Source of the DNA: Limanda limanda
Lineage: Eukaryota; Chordata; Actinopteri; Pleuronectiformes; Pleuronectidae
DNA length: 64,000 bases
Direction: 5' to 3'
Assembly: GCF_963576545.1 (NCBI RefSeq)
Contig: NC_083636.1
Location: 2,894,383-2,958,382, forward strand
Position numbers and translations under genes: made by a program. Of the stretch, positions 50,714 through 61,355 are shown piece after piece (position 1 is the first letter of the stretch; each line of letters opens with the position of its first letter). The notes beneath the pieces are model-generated. The model searched no databases and had not been told where the DNA came from. It saw only the letters and a program-made list of their open reading frames with translations.

Positions 50714-51177
50714 CATAGATATATATTTATATAAAGACTAGATGTCTCGTCTGCGATGCCGGCCAACGGATACGAACGTCCGCACACGGCGGCCATCTTG
50801 CTAGGGGGCAGCTCGCTCACCCATAACATTGTGTTGGTAGTGGTAAATAACCATAACTTGCTCAATTTTTAACCGATTTTTAAACGATCTGGTTTGTTAT
50901 AAATGTCAGAGATGTAGATATGACACTGTGTACTTATGAATAATTTTTATTTTCTAAAAGAAAAAATGAATAATTTATGCAGTGTCATAACTACATCTCT
51001 GACGTTTATAACAAACCAGATCGTTTAAAAATCGGTTGAAAATTGAGCAAGTTATGGTTATTTACCACTACCAACACAATGTTATGGGTGAGCGAGCTGC
51101 CTGTAGCAAGATGGCCGCCATGTGGTGACGTCCGGCTCCGTTGAACGAGACATCTAGCCTTTATATATAAATCTATG
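50714..51177. mobile_element. Foldback hAT-like MITE, copy 2 (464 bp)
   Basis: Same family as 9822-10284. Perfect 8-bp target duplications GTGATTTC at 50706-50713 and 51178-51185. Inverted arms start CATAGATATAT and end ATCTATG, with the same TAACATTGTGTTGGTAGTGG segment in each arm. Confidence 0.92.
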
Positions 51178-51640
51178 GTGATTTCAGTCTGGGTGGAACT
51201 GGTTCAGGATCAGACAAATCTGGGCGAAGTCACAACAGTGTCACACAACAGATAAGAGATATTATCTACACATGCTTCAACATGAATTATGACAAAAGGC
51301 ATTTCACAGTTTATTCTTAAGAAAACCAAAAGTTTCCCGGTTTGATCAACGGCTTCTTACAGAGATTTGACTTTCACCGTAATTTTGAACCATTTTTCCT
51401 TCAGAGCTAAATATCTGGGTTTACCTCTTATATCAAATATAAAAATAATGATACAGTTTGATGTTTTATATCCATTGGAATTATTAAATACTTGACGTTA
51501 GTAGATGAATTTATAAATAATCCAGTGGTGAATGAATGAGAAGTCGCAGCAGAAGCTTTTACTTGTATCGACCACATGTTGAAAACAGTTTTTCATAAAC
51601 CTTTGTGATCGTGTGTCCAGTTGTGTCCAGTCAGCTTTAT

Positions 51641-51740
51641 TTATGGCTCAGGGGTTAGAGTGGGTTGTCCTCCTACCATGGGGTCGGCGGTTCGATCCCC
51701 TAGATGCTCGGTGTGACACTTTCCCCGGGTCACAAACTGT
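51641..51740 (+). repeat. tRNA-derived SINE head
   Basis: Carries an A-box-like TGGCTCAGGGGTTAGAGTGG and, about 40 nt later, a B-box GGTTCGATCCC, the layout of a tRNA-derived SINE promoter. The stems do not make an intact tRNA, and a non-tRNA body follows. Confidence 0.75.
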
Positions 51741-51993
51741 TAGATGTTTTATTTTACTGCTTTACACCTGCAGTCTGCTCAGCCTGTGGTTCCTGTCTCT
51801 CTCCATTCCACACCGATGAAAAAGTTCGTCCAAGAATCACAGCGGCGTGTTTGGCTCATCGGGTGTTGCCCTAATTCCGTCTGACGTTTGCGTCTCGACA
51901 TTCAAGCAGAAACAATTTGTCGCATGTCGTTGTTATGACAACAGTGTGAGAGGAAATCAAATAGTGAAACTCTTCTGTGTCTGTGTTGTAAAG

Positions 51994-52092
51994 TCTCCAG
52001 AGATCCAGAGACACACTGAGGACGTTTCTGAGGACAAAGTTCAGCTGAGAGAAGAGGACGTGCTGCTGTCTCCCGTCTCTGAGAACCACCTG
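51994..52092 (+). CDS. Candidate exon of an unidentified coiled-coil gene
   Basis: A 99-nt open segment between TTGTAAAG and GTAAAT, phase 0 at both ends. It encodes SPEIQRHTEDVSEDKVQLRE then EDVLLSPVSENHL, acidic and protein-like. The pyrimidine tract is weak. A possible start, MNSSLSPA (49099-49122) ending at GCA/GTGAGT, would join in phase. Confidence 0.4.
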
Positions 52093-52809
52093 GTAAATAC
52101 TGGAAATCTCTTTATTAACATTCATACAGAAAATGGGTTATAAACCAGTCATCAAATCAAGAATATAAGTTCAAATAATAGGAATAATGTATTGTCTCTT
52201 TCCTGAAGTGGGAGTCAGCTGTTTTCTTTTTGTTGTGTTGTTTTTAAACCTTGGGTCTTTGCTTCGGGGCGAATTGCTCGACGCTGCTCAGACCACATTC
52301 CTCCCAACAGGTGGTTTTCAGCAGCTTCATGTGCTTTGCTTGATTCTTCTCTTTGTATCTCAGAGGGAATCTGTGGAATCTGCCTGTTTCTCTCTTGTCC
52401 TTCGTTCTCTCTTTCTCCTTTCACGCGTTTTGTCGGTGTCTCCAGAGGCTGCGTTCAGACAGGCAGCTTGAATCCCGTTCACTGTCCTGCTCTGGGTGTC
52501 AAGTGTCTTTTAATTATGAGAAATACAAACGAAGCACTGAAGACAAAATCAAATTAAACCTGTGTTTTTGAAATTATCCTCAGTGAGTTTAATGTCAATG
52601 CACAGAAGTTATACAAATCAAATTTAAATCAAGTATCACAAAGAGCTTAAAGTACATTTGTCAGGTCGAACTTTTATATTATCTAATTATCCAAAGTCAA
52701 ATAAATATCCTAAGACAAAAGCAGCAGTTGATGTTTTGATCTCGTAAAAACACTGTGCTTTCTGTAATCTCCCAAATATTATTATTTTGTTGATTTATCA
52801 ATCGATATA

Positions 52810-52945
52810 TATGACACACAGACACACACACACACACACAGATATACAGACATACAGACCTACAGACAGACACTCACACACACAGACAGACACACAAACA
52901 CACACACACACAGACAGACAGACACACACACAGACAGACAGATCA
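52810..52945 (+). repeat. CA/GACA compound array
   Basis: Mixed CA and CAGA repeats ending 15 nt before the TTCTTCCAG acceptor at 52959. Confidence 0.92.
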
Positions 52946-52959
52946 TAATGTTCTTCCAG

Positions 52960-53013
52960 GATGACTCAGCTCTCTCGTCTCCCAGTCGCTCTCTCACTCC
53001 GTCACCTCGACGA
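52960..53013 (+). CDS. Candidate exon of the unidentified coiled-coil gene (3' end uncertain)
   Basis: Follows TTCTTCCAG. It encodes DDSALSSPSRSLTPSPRR, a proline-directed phosphosite-like stretch. Ending at CGA/GTTCAG would keep phase 0 into the exon at 53717, but this donor is weak, so the right boundary is tentative. Confidence 0.35.
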
Positions 53014-53716
53014 GTTCAGACGAGTCACATCAGATTTAAGTTCTTTCAACTTCATCTCAACTTGTCATGTCCTCCTTTTGTTTCCCCCTCTCCTCTTTCC
53101 ATCTCTCTCCTCCTCTCCCTCCTCCTCTTCCTGCTGAGTCATCACTCTCTCCTGTTGGACTCAACACGTTGTTATGTGTGTCAAAGTGAATCAGTAGATG
53201 AGTATAGATCCTTTCTGACATTAAATACTCTCCAGACTGAAAAGCATGACGATGACTAATTGAACATCAGTTTAATTTGTTTTGTCTTTTTATTGTCAGC
53301 TTCTTTTTTCATTGAAATTCACAGTTTTCCTTTTCACCCTGGTTTGGGTTTGTCTTTCAGAAACATATTTATATATATATGAATATCTCTTTAAATCCTG
53401 TAGAACTGACAGTGGTCAAAAGCTTTATTACATTCACTCTCTGAAAACAGCCACTTCCAGCTGTTGAGTCTGGATTTCTGCTTCTTCAGATGCTGATATT
53501 ATGGAAATATCGGATTGATATATATAAATATACTATAGATTACTGTCATATTAAGCTACCTATGGCTCAGTCAACCACCAGGGGCTCGTCCCACCTGCTG
53601 TAACTGGTCCCGTCTCCTGCTGTGCTCAGGGATCGGTGAGTGAGGAGAACACAGGAAGTGAAGGACTGTGGAGGTTTGCTGTTTGGAGTGAGGTGCTGAC
53701 CTTTGACCTCCTGCAG

Positions 53717-53760
53717 CTGCGGAGACAGACGGAGGACGAGCTCGGCAACTTACACACACA
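53717..53760 (+). CDS. Exon of the unidentified coiled-coil gene
   Basis: A 44-nt exon between CTCCTGCAG and GTGAGT. It encodes LRRQTEDELGNLHT and leaves CA, which joins with A from the exon at 59016 to make Gln. The heptad-like Leu/Glu/Arg content fits a coiled coil. Confidence 0.6.
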
Positions 53761-54344
53761 GTGAGTCAGCGATTATGGACGCAGATATTGTACAGAACGA
53801 ATGAGAGTGCATCAGTAGATACAGACGGGCGACTGGCAGAACATCTGGGACACAGACGCCGCCATCTTGTGCCAATGAGTCGGCGCCTGTGCAGGTTTTA
53901 TCTTGGTTTGGAATCGAGGTGTTGCCGATAAACGCTCTTGACCAATCATGACTCAGGCTCAGCTTTCAATCACGTCGTTTCATCCCGTTTCACAGCATCA
54001 AATAATAATAATAATCATCTCATGACTCAAATGATAGATTCTGTATTAACACGCACCGAACAACCGTCTCTCTCCTCCTGCTTCCGTCCATCTTGTCCTC
54101 TCTCCTCCTCCTTCTTCGTCTTCTGATGATTCTGCTCCGCGAGGCAAAAATCAGTTCCCGGTGAGACGGAGGTGTTTTGTGGAATCAGCAGCGTGACCTG
54201 TGGTGTTTGAACATGTGAGTGGGAGGCGGCTCCGTGTCGGTTTGTCACAGAGCTGAAAACCAACGGCTGGAGTTTCCTGGTATCTCGTAACAGCAGCAGG
54301 TTCTGCTCGGCTGGAGGAAACAACAGGATTCGGCCTGTCTGTGT

Positions 54345-54411
<67 letters not shown>

Positions 54412-55866
54412 AGCTTGTGTGTGTGTCTGTGTGTGCGACATGCGTGTGTGTGTGTGTGTGAGAAAGCGTGACTGATGTGAGAAAACGAAAGTGAATGATT
54501 CTTTTATGCATTTGAGGCTGTAGTTGTGTGTTTTTGTACATTTTGGTTGGTCCTCACAGTTTCAAAAGGCTGTTTGATGGTTATATAAATAGTCGTATAT
54601 ATTGTGGTATATATGTTACAGGCGTCTCTGTGAAATTAATATCATCAGATCTTGTTGGATGGTCCAGCAGCCGGTGAAGCTTTAACACATCTCAGCATAA
54701 ATCTCTCTTCCTGCGTTTGTCTCGTTTTTTGTTTTTGACCGAACTTGTATCGAGATCCTTTCTGAGACTTTTTTGCTGAGACGGTGATTTGTGGTGAATT
54801 CTCCGGATCCCGGTGCTGAGGCCACGGCGAGCTGGTCCTCGGCCGCTGCCTCACCCTGTCGGTTTCCTAATCGCTGTTCTCGTGCCACGACGAGCAGTTT
54901 GGCACAAAGACACAAGTCAACCGGTCTCACTTCTGTCAAAACCCCGACAAGCTGCAACACATCTCAGGATTCAAGGTGTGCGAGCAGACTCACACCCAGC
55001 ACACACACACACACACACAGACACACACAGACACACACACTGGTCTGATCATATCCCGGCAACCCAACCGTTATCGCCAAGACCCATCAGGTCCTGTGGC
55101 AGCTGGGATGAAAGTCTTAACGAGCGGAGATGAGTCGCTCTCTAATAAAAGCTCTGACAAGTCAGGTTTCCCAACACGACCCCCCCGCCCCTCCCCCCCG
55201 CTCGTGTCCTCTGGGCTTTACTGGAAGAAGAAGACGTCACCCTGCTTTCATTTCACCGGGGTTTTCCTCGGCTTCTTGAATGGAAGCTTAACACTGAGTT
55301 CTGTGCTTCTGGGAAAGAGGACGGAGCTGAGACTCGAAGACCGATGGAGATAAAAACTTGTTTCAGGTTCTCAGTGGATCACAAGCTGCTTTCACTTCAG
55401 CAACTTCTGGAAACCGACTCTTTGCTGCAGCTCGACTTCTTTGTCGAGATAATAAAACTCTTCTCCCACAACAGAGAGAGGATTTAATCCCAGTCGTCTC
55501 TAAGGTTCTTTTGCAGCAAACTTTTCCTGCAGCCATGTTGAGCAGCATCATGTGAAAGCAGCTGAAGAGGAAACAACACAAAGTACAGTCACAATTATAT
55601 TTTACACACTTTATAATCCACTTATAATCCAAGTTCTTCCAGTTAAAACCAAACCACAGAGAGTAAAGCTGCTTTCAGACCTGAACTGATTCTGCACATT
55701 GTCCTGAAATGTATGTGAGAAGGAAAACGTCCGAAACTGGAAGAACACAAAAATCTCAGGATGAAGAAGAGGAGCAAACATGAAGAAGACGCCGAGGAAG
55801 ATGTCAACTTGGAAACCGTCTTCGAGAAAAATGTATTTAACATTTACTTTGTTGGTTTGGTTCATG

Positions 55867-55940
55867 TCCCATCTGCCAACATGGAGCAGGCAATGTTCAT
55901 GACCTTAACTACAGCCAGCCACCAGGAGGCGATCAAGATG
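55867..55940 (-). repeat. Dispersed repeat, inverted copy of 22362-22436
   Basis: The reverse complement matches the 22.4 kb copy through CATCTTGATCGCC.CCTGGTGG and CTCCATGTT.GCAGATGGGA. Confidence 0.75.
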
Positions 55941-57088
55941 ATTTGACTCAATTTGTCGTCTTAATTTAACTCTGCAGTTCCCCTTAAGGCCACTAGGTGC
56001 TGCTCTGTGGAAACTGTATTGAAATGCATAGGAACCGAGTTCTCAGGTGTTTGTGTTGCTTTTGTTTTCTTTGGAGCTCGATGAATCTTAACTGAATTTA
56101 AAATAGACGGTGTCACAGGGAACTCCTCCTCCTCATAAATCCACTTTGTTATTAATACTGGAAACATCCAGATCAACTGGTCGTTTTAATAACCGAAGAT
56201 GTTTCTCTGTCAACACCAGAGTCCGCCCTGCTCCGCTGAGGTGCGCTTGTTGTCTCAACGTCCTGCTGGTGGAGGAGGAGACAATCAAACAAACATTAAT
56301 CTAGAACAGAACCAGTAACCTTTAGGTTTGTCTGGTTGAGGCTCCGCAGCTACTTCAGAATTATTCCTGTTTATGAACAGAGTGAAGTGAGAAACGGTTT
56401 ATCTGCAGAAAGTTCACAACTTTTCAAAATAAAAGCCCTGTAATTTAGCAGGAGTAAAGAGAAATGGTCGCCTGTTTGTTGAATTTTATTAATCGTGTGT
56501 CCAAATCGCACCAAACTCGGCAAAACTCTTCCCATGGCTGCTGAGATCAAACGTACCAAGCGTGGATTCGATCAGATGAATGTTTATTTGTGAATTCAGA
56601 CCAACAGACATTTGTGGAATCAGGTGATAAATGAAAACTGCCACAAGCAGCAGGTTGAGGAGGAGATTGTGTCTGATGGAGACGGATGAGATCAGTTCTC
56701 TGAGGTGTTTTCCCACAGAGAGAGAAACTGAATCACAGAGAAACTGAAACACAGAGAAACAGAAACACAGTCTCTCATCTGGCTCCTCCATGAGAGTTCC
56801 TCTCGCTGCCAACACCAACAGGCGGAGCAGCAGTTTGGAAAACACCCAGCTGACCTCTGCCGACCCCGCCCCCCCGTAATCTGCTCCTCCTTCTTCATGT
56901 CTTCTGATAACGGAGCCGGTTAACAAGGAGCAGGAGGAGCAGGAGGAGGAGCTCGTTGATTTACAGTTTCCTGTTAACTTCGTTTCCTCCTGTGGGACGA
57001 CAGCAGCCCAGAGGTTAGAGGTCAGAGGTCACGCTGATCTGGGAACAGACGATGACGTGTGGTCATGAACTATTGGTCAGAAAAACAG

Positions 57089-57262
57089 GAGGATGATGAA
57101 GATGATGATGATGATGATGAAGATGATGATGATGATGAGTAACCAGGTCTTGTTCCCTTGGTCTCCTGCTGCCATGGTTCCTCTGAGCAAGGCACTGTCC
57201 TCCTCCTCCTCCTCCTCCTCCTCCTCCTCCTCCTCCTCCTCCTCCTCCTCCTCTTCCTCCTC
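57089..57262 (+). repeat. (GAT)n followed by (CTC)n
   Basis: GAT array 57089-57139 and CTC array 57198-57262, 60 bp apart. Confidence 0.95.
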
Positions 57263-57434
57263 CTGCCAAAGCATTTTGTTTATTCTACACATTCCTCTCC
57301 TTTTTTTTTTCCTCCTCTGAACTTTTCCTCCTTCAACTTGTTCGTCTTATTTTCCTTCCTGAGTCGTTGGTTTATTATTTTCATTCCACTCCTTTTCATC
57401 CTTTTGACCTTTTTTCACGAATATCTCTCCGTCC

Positions 57435-57523
57435 CTCCTCCTCCTCCTCCTCCTCTTCCTCCTCCTCCTCCTCCTCCTCCTCCTCCTCCTCCTCCTCCTC
57501 CTCCTCCTCCTCCTCCTCCTCCT

Positions 57524-57557
<34 letters not shown>

Positions 57558-57797
57558 CTCCTCTTCCTCTTCCTCTTCCTCCTCCTCCTCCTCCTCCTCC
57601 TCCTCCTCCTCCTCCTCCTCCTCCTCCTCCTCCTCCTCCTCCTCCTCCTCCTCCTCCTCCTCTTCCTCCCCCTTCTCCTCCTCCTCCTCCTCTTCCTCCT
57701 CCTCCTCCTCCTCCTCTTCCTCCTCCTCCTCCTCCTCCTCCTCCTCCTCCTCCTCCTCCTCCTCCTCCTCCTCCTCCTCCTCCTCCTCCTCCTCCTC
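57435..57797 (+). repeat. (CTC)n array of about 360 bp with CTT interruptions
   Basis: One of the largest trinucleotide arrays in the window. The minus strand gives a false poly-Glu frame and the plus strand false poly-Ser and poly-Pro frames. Polypurine/polypyrimidine; triplex-prone. Confidence 0.96.
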
Positions 57798-59015
57798 TAC
57801 AATCTTTACCTGCTTCAGTTTTTCCACCGCACAGAAACCCTCAGAACTCTCTCGTTCCTCTCTCACCTGCTGTTCTCTCTGTCACAGAGGTTTAGTGCCT
57901 CCTGGTGGACGGATGCTTCACTACACTCTGATGACTGAGTGCCTTTCTTCTGCTGCGCTGTAATAATGTTATTAATATGAGACATTTTCAAAATAAAACC
58001 CTCAGACACATCTTCTTACTTCAGTCTTCTCCTGACATGTTTTAACTAACGATTGTTTCTTAATACTGATTCTTTCATTTAGTTTTAAACATTGATTTGC
58101 TCTTATGTGAAACACACATTGTATGCATGATTTGTGCTTTATAAATACATTTATCATCATTATTCATATTATTAAAATATGATATGCTCCTGAACTGTAG
58201 TACTAATACTGTAACAAGTAGTACTGCAGTGTCCTCGTTGAGTGTAACTTCTGTTGCGACTGGTTTTTACAGATATTTATATCTCTTATTATTAGAAAAA
58301 CAACACAATTCCTGGAAATAAGGACAAAGAAGTCAAATAGATTAGGAAAATAAAAAATATAGAGAGAAGTTACTTCATATTTAGAGTTAGGACAACTTGT
58401 GTAGTTTATATATATTCACTTGTTTCCTTCATCGGTTACTGATGTGCTATATCCACTTACCCCAGCTGGACTGAAATCCATTAATAGTCACAGAAATTTT
58501 CTTCATGGTTTCAAAAAACATCGGCAATTCTGGCTGTAAACATTTTTGTGTTATAACAAAAACTATAAACTGCAGTTGCTCTGGACTTGTAGATTGTAGC
58601 AGTGTTCACATTTCACACTGTAGCTCAGTGTTCTCTGTGGTGAGTTTGTGGTTTTCAGTCTTTGAACATGGATTATTAATCTCTGACTCAGGATCTGATG
58701 TTCAGCTCCGTGTGTGTCTATGAAAACTCGGTGGTGTTTGTTGAAGGTGCGAACGCTGTCACGTTGAACCGGGTGAACGCAGGTCGAGCGTTTGATGTGG
58801 GAACGCTGCTGGTTTGTGGTTTTTAAAGCTGCAGACGGGAGAGAAGGTGCTTGGAGGGAGGGTTGATGGTTCAAATCCCAAAACCACGTCTACGTTTGTC
58901 CCTGGACAACGTCTCTTTACACAAAAGTTCCAGATGAAATGAGACAATGTAGATGTTACAGTACAAAAGTTGAGCTTTTTATAAACTAAAGTTTTCCGTG
59001 TTTGTTTGTTTTCAG

Positions 59016-59124
59016 ACTGTTTCAGATCGAAGGTCGTCGGCAGCTTCTGACCTCTGAACTGTTTCATCTTCACCAGAGGAAGAAACAGCTCGAACAGGAA
59101 GTGAACTCCAGGCGTCAGACGAGT
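59016..59124 (+). CDS. Exon of the unidentified coiled-coil gene
   Basis: A 109-nt exon between GTTTTCAG and GTGAGT. It completes Gln with the previous exon and ends in phase 0. It encodes LFQIEGRRQLLTSELFHLHQ then RKKQLEQEVNSRRQTS, with strong Leu/Glu/Gln heptad spacing. Confidence 0.65.
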
Positions 59125-59802
59125 GTGAGTGACACAGCAAAATACAGCATGTGACAAAGCTAGATCAAATAAGAAGATTTATATAGTTCTTTTAAAATAC
59201 ATCAAATGCAATTCAAATAATTTAAAATAGATGAAAAATTAGGTAAACATTCAGATTTAAACACTAAATTCAATTCATAGTGATCAATATTTGAAAAAAC
59301 AAACTTCAAAGAGAGTTAAGATAATCAAATATTTATAATCAACTGCAATAACGTTTTATCTACTCATTCATTTATTTCACTGTAAACCTACTTTTATTAA
59401 CTTGGGTTTCCAACTTAATAATTGAAGTCAAATCACTTATTTTTTATCGGTTTTAGCAGCTTCATTAAAACAAGTCCGTCTAGAATAGTTATTTTACTCT
59501 AAATTTTACTAAATTTTGTTGAATTTAACTGCCTTGAAAAAAGTAAAAGCGGATAAAAAGTTATGTTTACTTCATATTTACTTTTTAATTTTGCTGTATT
59601 TAAGAGAAGAAAGATAAGAATGATTACCTAAGATGATTATTTTATATTTGAACAATAAGACAAAACAATCATATGATTAAAATACTCTTAACTCTTCATA
59701 ATTTTCTTCTAATTTTTTTAACTAAGCAAACAGCTGGAGTGTTGCTCAGTGTCATCTAAGTTTGACGTGTTATTAAAACGTGTGGTTTCATATTCTCTGC
59801 AG
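59125..59802 (+). other. Intron of the unidentified gene
   Basis: 678 nt, very AT-rich, no array. Acceptor is ATTCTCTGCAG. Confidence 0.65.
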
Positions 59803-59993
59803 TTCCACGTGTGCGCTTATCGGGAGCTCCAGGCCTCCATCACCGAGCGTCTGGTCCAATCAGAGGAGCTGGTGTTCCAGGAGGAGGCTGTGATCTCCCT
59901 CCGTCAGCTGCTGAGTGAAGACCTGCTCCGGTACCAGGAAGAGAGCGAGAGACTGAGACTCTTCACCCAGAAGATCCTCAGACTGTCCCTCAG
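59803..59993 (+). CDS. Exon of the unidentified coiled-coil gene
   Basis: A 191-nt exon between CTCTGCAG and GTACCA, starting in phase 0 and ending two bases into a codon. It encodes FHVCAYRELQASITERLVQS, EELVFQEEAVISLRQLLSED, then LLRYQEESERLRLFTQKILR and LSLR. An amphipathic alpha-helical run, clearly coding-like. No family recognised. Confidence 0.7.
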
Positions 59994-60077
59994 GTACCAG
60001 CTCCACGTCCTCAGGGAGACAAGAGACAGAGTTCGTCTTTGAGTCTGAGTTTAGAGCTGATGATGTTTCTCCTTCAG

Positions 60078-60153
60078 GTCGGACGGAGAAGAAACGTTTC
60101 CTAACAGACGGAGCGACCGCTGCATGCAGGGAAAGACCCAAGAAAACAACATG
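60078..60153 (+). CDS. Exon of the unidentified coiled-coil gene
   Basis: A 76-nt exon between CTCCTTCAG and GTACAG. It completes Arg from the previous exon (AG+G) and ends in phase 0. It encodes SDGEETFPNRRSDRCMQGKT then QENNM, leaving the helical region. The gene continues downstream, possibly beyond the window. Confidence 0.6.
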
Positions 60154-61214
<1,061 letters not shown>

Positions 61215-61355
61215 AACAGGAAGCTGTCAAAGTGTCAGCGGCGTTTAACTCGTGAAGCTGAAACTCGAGCGACCGGCTGCCAGCGAGCTCGTCTCCGCTC
61301 GCAGACACAACGCCGGCGTCGACAACATCGCCCGCAATCATTAAAGAATAAATAA

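Larger units (their letters stand above)
53761..59015 (+). other. Long intron of the unidentified gene, with giant (CTC)n arrays
   Basis: 5.3 kb. Contains a TG array 54345-54408, a CA patch near 55000-55040, the inverted dispersed repeat 55867-55940, (GAT)n 57089-57139, (CTC)n 57198-57262 and a huge CTC/CTT array 57435-57797. A 54790-54980 stretch looks codon-like but has no clean frame. Further small exons may be hidden here. Confidence 0.5.

Noticed and set aside
54786..54980. Codon-like GC-richer stretch with words such as HFCQNPDKLQHISGFK
   Set aside because: The frame holding that peptide has a TAA upstream and no good acceptor before it; other frames differ in character. Could be a decayed exon, but not supportable.
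56489..56926. 145-codon minus-strand frame with a hydrophobic stretch
   Set aside because: No splice support and no similarity to a known family; the frame looks like chance.
57158..57963. Poly-Pro, poly-Ser and poly-Glu frames
   Set aside because: Translations of the (CTC)n arrays.
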